Positions 53,429 to 62,697 are shown, counted from the first letter of the stretch. The stretch is 64,000 nucleotides of DNA from Barnesiella sp. WM24 (GCF_004570975.1 NZ_SPPC01000006.1:1-64000); one strand, 5' to 3'. Notes: a model not told the origin generated them from the sequence alone. A program made the numbers and translations.

Positions 53429-55240
53429 ATGATAAAAAAAGCAATAACCACAGCACTCCTCTGCTCCGCCATTTTGGCGGATGCAGGGGCTGCTACAATC
53501 AACTTCACATACGCCGGCAAGGACTATTTCGCCTGGGGAACCGGCAAGAAAGAGAACTATGACGTAGCGATGCGCATAGACAACCCGGAGCTTGTAGGCA
53601 AAAAAATCACCAAGATTAGCGCCTCTTTATATGCGACAGAAGGCATATCGGGCACAACAATGTGGATGACAAAGGAGCTGAGTCTGAATGACAAGAAGCA
53701 GAATGTCCCCGACATAACTTCAGTAGAGGTAGCTCCGTCAGAATACGGCGACATGAAAGTGACCCTCGAATCGCCCTACACCATCACATCCGACGGCGTA
53801 TATATCGGCTACTCCTTCATAATCGACGAGTTGAATGACGAAACCGAAACACCGCTGCTGCTTGCCGAAAAAGCGCATGAAAACGGGTTTTACCTACATT
53901 CATCGCGCACTGTGCGCAAATGGATGAACTACGGGACCCCACGAGTTGACGCATCACCTATAATCGAGGTGACCATAGAGGGCGACTTCCCCGAATACTC
54001 GATGAGCCTCACATCGCTGCCCGTGATATATGGCAAGGCAGGAGCCACGGCGACAGTTAACGTCGGCGTACAGAATTTCGGTTCAGAACCGGTCAATGAA
54101 ATCGAATACACTTACACAATCGACGGAAATACAAAGACCGGAAAACAGACATTGACCGCCCCCATAGCGAGCGACTATGTACACAGCACAGTGGCGCCCC
54201 TTGTATTTGAAGTGCCGGAAGCAATCGGCGAGTATGACATCGAAGTTAAAATCGACAAGATTAACGGAACGGTCAACGGCTCATCTTCAGCAACCGCATC
54301 GGGTAAGTTCAACGCAGTGGCAATCGTGCCCCACCACCGTCCTCTCGTGGAGGAATACACAGGCACATGGTGTGGATGGTGCCCCCGCGGATGGTATGCC
54401 CTTGAAAAGATGAACCGACTCTACGGAAGCGACTTCATCGGCATAGCCTATCACAACGGTGACCCGATGGCAACTGTCTCGCCAAGTGACTATCCGGTAT
54501 ATGTCAACGGTTTCCCGGCGGCAACAGTCGACCGCGGTAGCGTGATAGATCCATATGACGCAGAAGAACCGTGGAAAATCTCACGCGAACAATTCACTCC
54601 CGCGGCAATAAGCCTCTATGCATGGTGGACCGACAAGGAAAAGACTTCGATTGAGGCTGCATCGTTTACAAAATTTGCCATCGCAGAGGAAAACGCCGAC
54701 TACCGACTGGCCTATGTGCTATGTGCCGACGACCTGCACAGCACTGATTCCGATTGGGACCAGAGCAACTATTTCCCGGGCTACAAATCAGATTACGAAG
54801 GCACAGAGCTCGAGGTGCTATGCGACATGGGCAACCCCATCAAGAACCTGCATTTTAATGAAGTGGCTCTTATCGCCGACACCCCCGACGGAATTGACGG
54901 CTCTCTTCCATCATCAATCGAGACCGACAAGACCACAGAGGACCACTATACATTTGACACAAAACCGGTAAAAAATCTTATCCAGAACCCCGACAAGCTA
55001 TTTGTAGTGGCAATCGTCCTTGACGGCAAGACCGGCAAGGTGGTAAATGCGATAAAGGCTCCGGTAACAGCCGAGGCAGGAGTTGACACCGCAATCGCCG
55101 AAGAGGCAAAAGACGCCGTGTCGGTGCGCTATACCGACCTTCAGGGACGTATCGTCAAGGCTCCCCGCGCAGGCATATACATCAAGACCGTAAAATATAG
55201 CGACGGCTCCGTGAAATCGGAAAAGGAACTCATAAAGTAA
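53429..55240 (+). CDS. Omp28-related secreted protein with thioredoxin-like CGWC motif
   Basis: 603 residues with signal peptide (cleavage near ADAGAA, about 20). An N-terminal beta domain (about 22-190) and Ig-like domain (about 192-290) are followed by an Omp28/thioredoxin-like domain (about 295-540) with VEEYTGTWCGWCPRG; the cysteines are C315 and C318. Omp28-family proteins are outer-membrane or secreted proteins first known from Porphyromonas. The CxxC may act in redox chemistry outside the cytoplasm. The C-terminal 40 residues (YTDLQGRIVKAPRAGIYIK) are sorting-tail-like. It is the second gene of the operon. Confidence 0.85.
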   Translation: MIKKAITTALLCSAILADAGAATINFTYAGKDYFAWGTGKKENYDVAMRIDNPELVGKKITKISASLYATEGISGTTMWMTKELSLNDKKQNVPDITSVEVAPSEYGDMKVTLESPYTITSDGVYIGYSFIIDELNDETETPLLLAEKAHENGFYLHSSRTVRKWMNYGTPRVDASPIIEVTIEGDFPEYSMSLTSLPVIYGKAGATATVNVGVQNFGSEPVNEIEYTYTIDGNTKTGKQTLTAPIASDYVHSTVAPLVFEVPEAIGEYDIEVKIDKINGTVNGSSSATASGKFNAVAIVPHHRPLVEEYTGTWCGWCPRGWYALEKMNRLYGSDFIGIAYHNGDPMATVSPSDYPVYVNGFPAATVDRGSVIDPYDAEEPWKISREQFTPAAISLYAWWTDKEKTSIEAASFTKFAIAEENADYRLAYVLCADDLHSTDSDWDQSNYFPGYKSDYEGTELEVLCDMGNPIKNLHFNEVALIADTPDGIDGSLPSSIETDKTTEDHYTFDTKPVKNLIQNPDKLFVVAIVLDGKTGKVVNAIKAPVTAEAGVDTAIAEEAKDAVSVRYTDLQGRIVKAPRAGIYIKTVKYSDGSVKSEKELIK

Positions 55241-55267
55241 ATCCAATATATCCATCTATTCTGCAAG

Positions 55268-55312
55268 CGGCAGCCCCGGAACATCACGTCCGGTGGCTGC
55301 CGTGACTTTTTT
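55268..55312 (+). terminator. terminator of the secreted protein/Omp28 operon
   Basis: An 8-bp outer stem (55268-55275 with 55295-55302) plus 5-bp inner stem (CCGGA with TCCGG) followed by six T residues at 55307-55312. Confidence 0.85.
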
Positions 55313-55325
55313 GTATCACCGCGCG

Positions 55326-55356
55326 TTGCGGTTACAAGACAAAAATCATACCTTTG
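55326..55356 (+). promoter_or_regulatory. promoter of the acyltransferase gene
   Basis: TTG at 55326-55328, 20 bp spacing, TACCTTTG at 55349-55356 (exact). Leader of about 20 nt. Confidence 0.65.
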
Positions 55357-55383
55357 CCGTAACAACCACCTCATACTGCCGCA

Positions 55384-56421
55384 ATGCTGAAATCACTTCA
55401 ATCACTGAGAGGCATATATGCCATAATGATATTCCTGCATCATTTCCCCGTAGACGGGAAAGGGCTGTTTGCGGCGGGCGGTGACTGCGGTGTCGATTTC
55501 TTTATCATGCTGAGCGGATTTGTCATGAGCGCAGGATATTTCCGCCGCCTGACGGAAGGAAACGAGCGTTACAGCCGCTACATGTGGCGTCGTGTCGCCA
55601 GGCTCTATCCACTCCACTTGCTGTGTCTCGCCTTTTATCTCCTGCTTTACGGAAGCCGGCTTGGCATCGGCTCATGTGTCGTGCTCCTGCCCAATCTGCT
55701 GCTCCTGCAAAGCTGGATACCGGTGGAGGCGGTCTACTTTTCCGGCAATGCGGTGTCGTGGTGTCTCAGCGACCTCATGTTTTGCTACGCCATTTTCCCG
55801 TTTCTCGCGATGTTTTGCCATCGGACAAGGAAATGGTTCACTTTATGCACAATCGCCGCCACAGCGGCTTATTTTGCCCTTATCTGGCTTATTCCCGACC
55901 GGCTTGAAACCGCACTTATCTATATCTTCCCTCCAACCCGTCTGCTCGACTTTGTGTGGGGCATGATACTATGGACTGTGTATTCCGGCATAAAACCATC
56001 CGCCACCACGCGTAAAGGCGGCTTAAAAAAGAGCGTTGCCGAGTTTGCCGCCATAGGCATCACCGTGGCGGGCTGCATATATTTCGGCGACATCACGTCA
56101 AGGCTCACCCTCGCCTCCTACTGGTGGATTCCGTCGGCAGTCATGATCATGACCTTTGCGGTCAACGACGGCAATGGAGGCATTGTGAGCAAGGCGCTTT
56201 CATCGCGACCGCTTGTAGCCTTCGGCAATGTCAGCTTCAGTTTCTATATGCTCCACGTGCTGCTGATTACCTGTTACAGGCGCCTTGTCGAAGCAGGGTT
56301 GGCTCCGGCAAACCCGTGGATAGCACTCCCTGCTCTCTTGATAATCACGGCAGGGCTGTCATTTCTGGTATATTACAAGTATGAAAAGCCGATAGGCACG
56401 TGGCTCAACGGCAAAAGATAA
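55384..56421 (+). CDS. acyltransferase family 3 membrane protein
   Basis: A 345-residue inner-membrane protein of the OafA/NodX type, which adds acetyl or other acyl groups to cell-surface sugars. The opening SLRGIYAIMIFLHHFP (about 7-22) holds the conserved R-H motif region, followed by GVDFFIMLSGFVMS (about 35-48) and RRVARLYPLHLL (about 67-78). About ten hydrophobic segments cover the rest, ending in YYKYEKPIGTWL. The substrate is unknown. It converges on uvrC with 6 bp between the stops, so no room for a terminator. Confidence 0.88.
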   Translation: MLKSLQSLRGIYAIMIFLHHFPVDGKGLFAAGGDCGVDFFIMLSGFVMSAGYFRRLTEGNERYSRYMWRRVARLYPLHLLCLAFYLLLYGSRLGIGSCVVLLPNLLLLQSWIPVEAVYFSGNAVSWCLSDLMFCYAIFPFLAMFCHRTRKWFTLCTIAATAAYFALIWLIPDRLETALIYIFPPTRLLDFVWGMILWTVYSGIKPSATTRKGGLKKSVAEFAAIGITVAGCIYFGDITSRLTLASYWWIPSAVMIMTFAVNDGNGGIVSKALSSRPLVAFGNVSFSFYMLHVLLITCYRRLVEAGLAPANPWIALPALLIITAGLSFLVYYKYEKPIGTWLNGKR

Positions 56422-56427
56422 AGAGAA

Positions 56428-58248
56428 TCATTCATCGGGGTCATGCAACGCATTGTAAATCAGCGATGCACGCGCAGGACCCGTTATCTCAGCGATAGCG
56501 TCAATAGAAGCCTCGCGCAAGCGCTTGACGCTCTTAAACGTCTGAAGCAGAGCTTCTTTAGTCTTCGCTCCCACTCCTTTTATATCATCCAGCTCGCTCA
56601 CAATCTGCCCCTTGCTTCGGCGATTGCGGTGATGGGTGATGCCAAACCGGTGTGCCTCGTCGCGCAGATGCTGCACCACACGCAACGATTCGGAATTTTT
56701 ATCAATATACAGCGGTATGCTGTCGCCGGGAAAGTATATTTCCTCAAGACGCTTTGCAATGCCGACCACGGCAATGGTGCCACGCAGCCCCATGTCATCA
56801 AGCGCCTCCACCGCGGCACTCAGCTGCCCTTTTCCGCCATCGACCACGATAAGCTGCGGCAGTTCCTCGCCCTCTTCCATAAGGCGCGTATAGCGGCGCG
56901 TGAGCACCTCCTTCATCGAGGCGAAGTCATCGGGTCCTTCCACGGTCTTGATATTGAAATGACGATAGTCGCGCTTCGCGGGCTTGGCATTGCGGAACAC
57001 CACACACGAGGCGACAGGATTTGTGCCCTGGATATTTGAGTTATCGAAACACTCGATGTGGCGCGGCAGCTCCGTAAGGCGGAAATCCGCCTTCATCCTC
57101 TGGAGGGTGCGCTCGACTCTCTTTTCAGGGTCGTGCTTCTCCATCATCTTTAGCGAGTCGACCTTATTCTGGCGCGCATTGTGCGACGAAACCTCAAGAA
57201 GCTTCATCTTGTCGCCACGCTGCGGAATAGTGTAAGTGACCCCCTCAAGCTCAACGTCGGGCAACACGGGCACAACCACCTCGTCATAGCTCAGCGCAAA
57301 CTTCTCCTTTGCCTCCATGATGGCATAGCCGAGAATCTCCTCCACCGGCTCGTCAAGGCGCCGCTTATACTCAAAAGTGATGCTCCTTACAATCGCCCCG
57401 CGCCTTACGTGCATATAATTCACGTAAACCTGCTCGCGGTCATCATCGACCCCAAACACATCAATATCGTCAAGCGTCTGGCTGACGATTACGCTCTTGG
57501 ACTGATAACGCTCAATCAACTGATATTTCTCCTTCAGAAGCTGCGCTTCCTCAAACCGCAGCTCAGCCGCAAGCTCCCCCATCTCGTTGCGGAGATAGTC
57601 GAGCAACTCCTGTGTGTCGCCACGCAGAATCTGCTTGACGTGGTCAATCATCTCTCCGTATTTGTCCTGACCGATCATACCGGTGCAACACCCGAGACAA
57701 TTCTTCAGGTGATATTCGAGGCAGAGCCTTCCCTTCCCCTTCGCCACATAATCGGGAGTGATCGCATGGCGGCATGTGCGCACCGGATACAGCTCGCGGA
57801 TAAGATTCAACACTGCCTTCGCCACGCCGGTATTGGTATAGGGACCGAAATATTTCGAGCCATCCTTGATGCGGGTACGAGTCATGAACACCCTCGGGAA
57901 ATGCTCCTTTGTGACCACTATCCAGGGGTAAGATTTATCATCCTTGAGAAGCACATTATAGTGAGGCTTGTACTCCTTTATCAAGGAATTTTCAAGATTC
58001 AGCGCATCCTGCTCCGTAGGCACGACAATATATTTCATGTCGACGATATTCTTAACCAGAAGCATTGTGCGTATGCTGTCGTGAGTGCGGTTGAAATATG
58101 ACGACACACGCCGCTTCAGGTTCTTTGCCTTGCCTACATAAATCACGGTCCCGGCTGCATCATAGTAAAGGTAGCAGCCGGGAGTGTCGGGAAGGATGGA
58201 GATTTTCTCCATCAGCTCTTTTGATTTTTCTATCTTAGCCAATCGCAA
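56428..58248 (-). CDS. uvrC: excinuclease ABC subunit C
   Basis: Makes the two cuts either side of damaged DNA bound by UvrB in nucleotide excision repair. The 606 residues are usual. GIY-YIG nuclease domain (about 18-95, PGCYLYYDAAGTVIYVGKA), a Cys-rich segment with CLEYHLKNCLGCC (about 176-188), UVR motif (about 205-240), RNase H-like domain (about 400-540, with IECFDNSNIQGTNPVAS and VVDGGKGQLS), and helix-hairpin-helix repeats at the end (DDIKGVGAKTKEALL). Start may be M1 or M13 (MEKISI). It lies 17 bp after apt and is probably co-transcribed. Confidence 0.97.
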   Translation of the reverse strand: MRLAKIEKSKELMEKISILPDTPGCYLYYDAAGTVIYVGKAKNLKRRVSSYFNRTHDSIRTMLLVKNIVDMKYIVVPTEQDALNLENSLIKEYKPHYNVLLKDDKSYPWIVVTKEHFPRVFMTRTRIKDGSKYFGPYTNTGVAKAVLNLIRELYPVRTCRHAITPDYVAKGKGRLCLEYHLKNCLGCCTGMIGQDKYGEMIDHVKQILRGDTQELLDYLRNEMGELAAELRFEEAQLLKEKYQLIERYQSKSVIVSQTLDDIDVFGVDDDREQVYVNYMHVRRGAIVRSITFEYKRRLDEPVEEILGYAIMEAKEKFALSYDEVVVPVLPDVELEGVTYTIPQRGDKMKLLEVSSHNARQNKVDSLKMMEKHDPEKRVERTLQRMKADFRLTELPRHIECFDNSNIQGTNPVASCVVFRNAKPAKRDYRHFNIKTVEGPDDFASMKEVLTRRYTRLMEEGEELPQLIVVDGGKGQLSAAVEALDDMGLRGTIAVVGIAKRLEEIYFPGDSIPLYIDKNSESLRVVQHLRDEAHRFGITHHRNRRSKGQIVSELDDIKGVGAKTKEALLQTFKSVKRLREASIDAIAEITGPARASLIYNALHDPDE

Positions 58249-58265
58249 AATTTATTTAAGACACA

Positions 58266-58784
58266 TCAGTAAGTGATGAGCGAAGTCACCTCGGCGTCGG
58301 AAGGCAGATTCTTTCGGCCCTCAAGATCGCTCAGCTCGACGATAAAACTGATGTAGACCTTTTTCGGGTTCATGCTCTTTACGAGCTCGTAGCAAGCAGC
58401 CATAGTTCCGCCGGTGGCGAGCAGGTCGTCATGGATGACAACGACATCATCGGGGGTGATTGCGTCGCGATGAATCTCTATGACATCGGTTCCATACTCC
58501 TTCTCGAAGGAAGCGGTGATAGTGTCGGCAGGCAACTTGCCGGGCTTACGCGCGGGGACAAAACCGGCCCCGATTTCATAAGCAAGAATCGCGCCACCGA
58601 TAAATCCGCGTGACTCAATACCCACTACTTTAGTAACGCCTTTCGAGCGATAATGTTGCGCGAGGTCCCAGCCTACGATGTGCATCGCGCGGGCATCCTT
58701 AAACATTGTAGTCAGGTCCCTGAATATAATTCCTTTCTTCGGGAAGTCTACAACATCTCTGATTTTTGACTTGATGTATTCCAT
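58266..58784 (-). CDS. apt: adenine phosphoribosyltransferase
   Basis: Salvages adenine to AMP with PRPP in the cytoplasm. 172 residues, the usual size. The opening IKSKIRDVVDFPKKGIIFRD, then GIESRGFIGGAILAYEIGAG (about 53-72), RKPGKLP, and the PRPP-binding VVVIHDDLLATGGTM (about 114-128) are all family motifs. The parS site lies 41 bp upstream of its start, and uvrC follows 17 bp behind. Confidence 0.97.
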   Translation of the reverse strand: MEYIKSKIRDVVDFPKKGIIFRDLTTMFKDARAMHIVGWDLAQHYRSKGVTKVVGIESRGFIGGAILAYEIGAGFVPARKPGKLPADTITASFEKEYGTDVIEIHRDAITPDDVVVIHDDLLATGGTMAACYELVKSMNPKKVYISFIVELSDLEGRKNLPSDAEVTSLITY

Positions 58785-58825
58785 AAAATTTCAGGTTAAT
58801 TAATTGTATTCTATTTAGTTATTCT

Positions 58826-58841
58826 TGTTCCACGTGAAACA
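58826..58841. promoter_or_regulatory. parS chromosome-segregation site
   Basis: The 16 bases TGTTCCACGTGAAACA match the bacterial parS consensus TGTTnCACGTGAAACA at every fixed position. It lies between the stop of mnmG and the apt start. ParB binds parS near the replication origin and loads the segregation complex (established). No other full match was seen in the window. No parA or parB gene is in view. Confidence 0.85.
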
Positions 58842-58842
58842 A

Positions 58843-60720
58843 TCACCGTCCCATCAGCAACAAAAGCACATTGATGTCGCTCGGTGAAATGCCCGGTATG
58901 CGGCTTGCCTGGGCAACCGTCACAGGGCGTATCTTCTCAAGCTTCTGACGCGCTTCGGTCGACAATGCCTTTATCGATGAATAGTCCATCGCAGCCGGGA
59001 GCTTCAGTTCCTCCAGCCGATGAATCTTGTCGGCGACCATCTTCTCCCTGTCAATATAGCCCTGATACTTTATAAGTATCTCCGCAGCCTCGATTATCTC
59101 GTCGCGCCGAGACTCCTCTATTCGTTCGACCTCGTGGCGCAGAGCGTCGACATAAGGAAGGAGCGACATGATTGTTATCTGAGGGCGCAGTATCAGGTCG
59201 ACAAGCTTAACGCCCTGCTTCAACGGCGAAGTGCCGAGAGTCTCAAGCGCGTCATTTATCAATGCCGGTTTCAGGGAGAAATTACGTGTAAACTCGATAA
59301 GCCTGTCACGCTGCTCACGCTTCGACACCATGAGCCTGTAACGCTCCTCGTCGACAAGCCCGAGTTCATAGGCACGCGGAGTAAGACGCATGTCGGCGTC
59401 ATCCTGACGAAGCAAGATGCGATATTCAGCGCGCGAGGTAAACATGCGGTAAGGCTCGTCGACTCCTTTTGTAACGAGGTCATCAATCAGCACTCCGATA
59501 TATGCCTCGTCGCGCGACAATACAAGCTGCTCAAGACCGAGCGCCTTCGCCGCCGCGTTAGCTCCGGCGACAAGCCCCTGCCCCGCCGCTTCCTCATAGC
59601 CGGTAGTACCGTTGACCTGACCGGCAAAAAAGAGTCCGTCGACCATCTTCGTTTCAAGAGTGTGACTAAGCTGTGTAGGGTCAAAAAAGTCATATTCTAT
59701 CGCATATCCGGGACGGTAAATCTGCACGTCAGACAGCGCCGGAACAGTCGAAAGCGCCCTGACCTGAATGTCAAGCGGAAGAGATGAAGAGAAGCCGTTC
59801 AGATAAAACTCCTGAGTGTCCTCACCCTCCGGTTCAAGAAACAGCTGATGCTCGTCCTTGTCGGCAAAGGTGACAATCTTCGTCTCTATACTGGGACAAT
59901 AACGCGGGCCTATGCTCTTAATCTGACCGTTGTAAAGCGGTGAATCGGGCAATCCCTCACGCAATATCTCATGAGTGGCGGGATTAGTATAAACCGTGTA
60001 ACACTGACGCTGGCGAAGCTCTCTCCTTACATCGGGCAGATAACTGAACTTATGAAAATCATTTTCGCCATCCTGGGGCGACGTAAGCTCCCATTTCACG
60101 CTCCTGCCATCGATACGCACAGGCGTGCCTGTCTTCATGCGCGCAGTCGTGAAACCAAACTCGGCAAGCTGCTCCGTTATACCGTGGGATGCAGGCTCCG
60201 AAACACGCCCTCCCTCTACCTGGGCGCGCCCTACATGCATAAGTCCGTTAAGGAAGGTTCCTGCCGTAAGCACAACCGCCTCGGAATAGAAATTAACGCC
60301 AAGCACAGTAGTGACACCCTTGACCCTGTTGCCGTCGAGAATCAGAGACGCGACAGAATCCTGCCACATATAAAGCCCGGGGGTATTCTCAAGAATCCTG
60401 CGCCACTCGCCGCTGAACTTCATGCGGTCACTCTGCGCACGCGGGCTCCACATCGCCGGGCCTTTTGACCGGTTAAGCATACGGAACTGTATCGCCGTGC
60501 GGTCGGTGATTATACCCATCATTCCTCCGAGCGCGTCGATTTCCCTGACAATCTGTCCCTTTGCGATACCTCCTACCGCAGGATTACAGCTCATCTGCGC
60601 AATCTTATTCATGTCCATGGTGATAAGCAGCGTAGACGCCCCGCGTCGAGCCGCAGCAGCGGCAGCCTCACATCCGGCGTGTCCCGCACCTACCACAATC
60701 ACGTCATAGTCAAATTTCAT
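58843..60720 (-). CDS. mnmG: tRNA uridine-5-carboxymethylaminomethyl modification enzyme
   Basis: With MnmE it modifies U34 of tRNAs that read codons ending in A or G. The 625 residues fit. FAD-binding VVGAGHAGCEAAAAAARRG at the N-terminus (about 8-26), MSCNPAVGGIAKGQIVREID (about 43-62), the SKGPAMWSPRAQSDR segment, GRAQVEGGRVSEPASHG and the late RPVTVAQASRIPGISPSDIN are family signatures. In many bacteria this gene (gidA) lies near the origin, which agrees with the parS site just after it. It follows ybeY by 18 bp. Confidence 0.98.
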   Translation of the reverse strand: MKFDYDVIVVGAGHAGCEAAAAAARRGASTLLITMDMNKIAQMSCNPAVGGIAKGQIVREIDALGGMMGIITDRTAIQFRMLNRSKGPAMWSPRAQSDRMKFSGEWRRILENTPGLYMWQDSVASLILDGNRVKGVTTVLGVNFYSEAVVLTAGTFLNGLMHVGRAQVEGGRVSEPASHGITEQLAEFGFTTARMKTGTPVRIDGRSVKWELTSPQDGENDFHKFSYLPDVRRELRQRQCYTVYTNPATHEILREGLPDSPLYNGQIKSIGPRYCPSIETKIVTFADKDEHQLFLEPEGEDTQEFYLNGFSSSLPLDIQVRALSTVPALSDVQIYRPGYAIEYDFFDPTQLSHTLETKMVDGLFFAGQVNGTTGYEEAAGQGLVAGANAAAKALGLEQLVLSRDEAYIGVLIDDLVTKGVDEPYRMFTSRAEYRILLRQDDADMRLTPRAYELGLVDEERYRLMVSKREQRDRLIEFTRNFSLKPALINDALETLGTSPLKQGVKLVDLILRPQITIMSLLPYVDALRHEVERIEESRRDEIIEAAEILIKYQGYIDREKMVADKIHRLEELKLPAAMDYSSIKALSTEARQKLEKIRPVTVAQASRIPGISPSDINVLLLLMGR

Positions 60721-60738
60721 ATCTGTTATTACAAAAGT

Positions 60739-61185
60739 CTAAATCTTTCCATTAAGGCGGCGCAACATGTCAAGCGCCTCATTCTCGTTTTGCTCCATAA
60801 TCTCCCGTTCGCCGGGACCCTTGTCATTTATGCCACAAAGATGCAGCACCCCGTGTATTATCACCCGGTGCAGCTCATCGGCATATTCAGCTCCGACAAG
60901 CCGGGAATTACTTTCAACAGTGTCAAGCGAGATAAACATATCGCCACTGATAAGCTTTCCCCGGGAATAGTCGAAAGTGATTATGTCAGTGTAATAGTCA
61001 TGCTGAAGAAACTGACGGTTTACCTCGATTATGCGCTCATCGTCACAAAATATATACACGAGTGGACCGACTATACGCTCGTGTGAGGCGGCGACATCGC
61101 TTATCCACCGCTCAAGCAACTGACGGTCAATCGACGGCATGTCGACATTCTGAGTTTCCCATTCAATGCTGACCATATCTGTCAC
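60739..61185 (-). CDS. ybeY: endoribonuclease YbeY
   Basis: Metal-dependent RNase needed for 16S rRNA 3'-end maturation and ribosome quality control. The 148 residues include LERWISDVAASH, DYYTDIITFDY (about 66-76), GDMFISLDTVE and the zinc-binding HRVIIHGVLHLCGINDKGPG (about 106-125). Two histidines of the HGxLHL motif are clear; the usual third position (G-x-D-H) reads GINDKG, as I recall for Bacteroidetes members. It has its own -7 box at 61203-61210 and is followed by mnmG. Confidence 0.93.
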   Translation of the reverse strand: MTDMVSIEWETQNVDMPSIDRQLLERWISDVAASHERIVGPLVYIFCDDERIIEVNRQFLQHDYYTDIITFDYSRGKLISGDMFISLDTVESNSRLVGAEYADELHRVIIHGVLHLCGINDKGPGEREIMEQNENEALDMLRRLNGKI

Positions 61186-61202
61186 AGTTTAAATTCATAT
61201 TA

Positions 61203-61210
61203 CAAAAATA
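61203..61210 (-). promoter_or_regulatory. -7 box of ybeY-mnmG
   Basis: TATTTTTG on the minus strand, exact TAnnTTTG match, 18 bp before the ybeY ATG, in the 37-bp gap after the SpmA/B gene. Confidence 0.5.
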
Positions 61211-61222
61211 GCTATTTTATAG

Positions 61223-62455
61223 TCAACGGAAAAATATATAGGCAGCTACAATGCCGGCAACCGACCCAACGACATCGGCAAGAAGGGCATATGGCACAGC
61301 ATAACGCGTCTTGACGACCCCGACACTGCCGAAATAGACCGCGAGAATATAAAACGTAGTGTCGGTACTTCCCTGGATAGCAGCCGAGACACGCGACACA
61401 AATGCATCGGCCCCATACGTGCTCATAAGGTCAACCATCATGCCACGGCTGCCCGAACCGCTCAACGGCTTCATCAAGGCGGTAGGCAACGCTGCAACCC
61501 AATCGGCATCGACGCCGATGAAGTTAAAACATGACTCCATGCAGCCGGTGATAACATCCATCGCACCCGACGCCCGGAACATGCCTATCGCGACAAGTAT
61601 CGCCACAAGATAAGGTATAATCATTACAGCCGTCCTGAATCCCTCCTTGGCACCCTCTATAAAAGAGTCATAGACATTGATGCGCTTACGCAATCCCGCG
61701 GCAAGAAACATAACTATCACGCTGAACAGCAATACATTGGCAACAAATGAGGAGTATTCCTCCACCTTCTCTTTGGGAAGTGACGAAAAGAACCACACTA
61801 TTCCTCCGACAATCAGCGCAAGCCCTCCGAGCCACGCAATCAACACCTTGTCTTTCAGGCTTATGCCCTGCTTCAAGCACATTGCCACTATGCCGACAAA
61901 CGTAGCGATAAAAGTGGCAAGCAAGATAGGGAGAAACACATCGGTAGGATTTTCCGCACCCGCCTGTGCGCGATACATCATAATCCCGATAGGAATAAAA
62001 CAGAGTCCGGAGGCATTGAGAATCAAAAACATCAGCATGGCGTCAGTAGCTGTATCTTTCTTCTCGTTGAGCGACTGCATCTCTTGCATCGCCTTCAGAC
62101 CAAGGGGCGTCGCCGCGTTGTCAAGACCGAGCATATTAGCCGAGGCATTCATAAATATCGAACCCATTGCCGGGTGCCCCTTAGGTATGCCCGGAAACAG
62201 CCGGCTGAAAAGCGGACTGATAAGCCGACCAAAAAATTGTATAACTCCGGCACGCTCACCGATCTTCATCAGTCCGAGCCACAGGGCAAGAATGCCGGTA
62301 AGTCCAAGCGAGATTTCAAACGCAGTCGCCGCAGAGCTGAACGACGCGCTCATAATAGAGCCCCATATTGTGAGGTCACCATAAAATATCGTCTTTCCAA
62401 GCGCCACTAAAAAAGCGACGAAAAAGAAAGCCATCCATATGTAGTTAAGAGCCAT
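61223..62455 (-). CDS. SpmA/SpmB fusion, nucleoside-recognition-domain membrane protein
   Basis: A 410-residue polytopic inner-membrane protein in which SpmA-like (about 1-200) and SpmB-like (about 230-410) halves are fused. Landmarks: LGLMKIGERAGVIQFFGRL (about 60-78), NASANMLGLDNAATPLG (about 107-123), and in the second half GAKEGFRTAVMIIPYLVAIL (about 276-295), SGSRGMMVDLM and IQGSTDTTFYILAVYFGSVG. The separate proteins are spore-maturation factors in Bacillus; in non-sporing Bacteroidetes the fusion is common and its role, perhaps transport of a nucleoside-like or other small molecule, is unknown. A -7 box lies at 62470-62477. Confidence 0.92.
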   Translation of the reverse strand: MALNYIWMAFFFVAFLVALGKTIFYGDLTIWGSIMSASFSSAATAFEISLGLTGILALWLGLMKIGERAGVIQFFGRLISPLFSRLFPGIPKGHPAMGSIFMNASANMLGLDNAATPLGLKAMQEMQSLNEKKDTATDAMLMFLILNASGLCFIPIGIMMYRAQAGAENPTDVFLPILLATFIATFVGIVAMCLKQGISLKDKVLIAWLGGLALIVGGIVWFFSSLPKEKVEEYSSFVANVLLFSVIVMFLAAGLRKRINVYDSFIEGAKEGFRTAVMIIPYLVAILVAIGMFRASGAMDVITGCMESCFNFIGVDADWVAALPTALMKPLSGSGSRGMMVDLMSTYGADAFVSRVSAAIQGSTDTTFYILAVYFGSVGVVKTRYAVPYALLADVVGSVAGIVAAYIFFR

Positions 62456-62469
62456 AGCAAGAGTTTTTA

Positions 62470-62477
62470 CAAATATA
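62470..62477 (-). promoter_or_regulatory. -7 box of the SpmA/B gene
   Basis: TATATTTG on the minus strand, exact TAnnTTTG match, 14 bp before the ATG. Confidence 0.55.
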
Positions 62478-62697
62478 CTTCAATTTTTTCAAGCTACCTC
62501 ACACTTCACAATTTTTCTGAACTTCGCGACCAAGCGGCCAAAAACCACATAACACTATATCATACAACACATTAAACCTCACGCACCCCCTCTGAGAATT
62601 AAATATTCAAGCAAGCTTCACACATCTACCCGTAATTTTAAATTCTCAAAGGCTTAAAATTGCCGGCACTCCCCTACCCTACTCCACTCATTTTTCT

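Noticed and set aside
57181-58101. 306-codon plus-strand ORF opposite uvrC
   Set aside because: Antisense to an unmistakable uvrC with all domains; composition unlike a real protein.
61090-61110. TTATCCACC as a DnaA box marking an origin
   Set aside because: A single near match inside the ybeY coding sequence, without a cluster or an AT-rich unwinding element.
62593-62648. TGAGAATT inverted repeat in the SpmA/B-AlkD gap as an operator
   Set aside because: Arms 40 bp apart in AT-rich sequence; expected by chance often enough.
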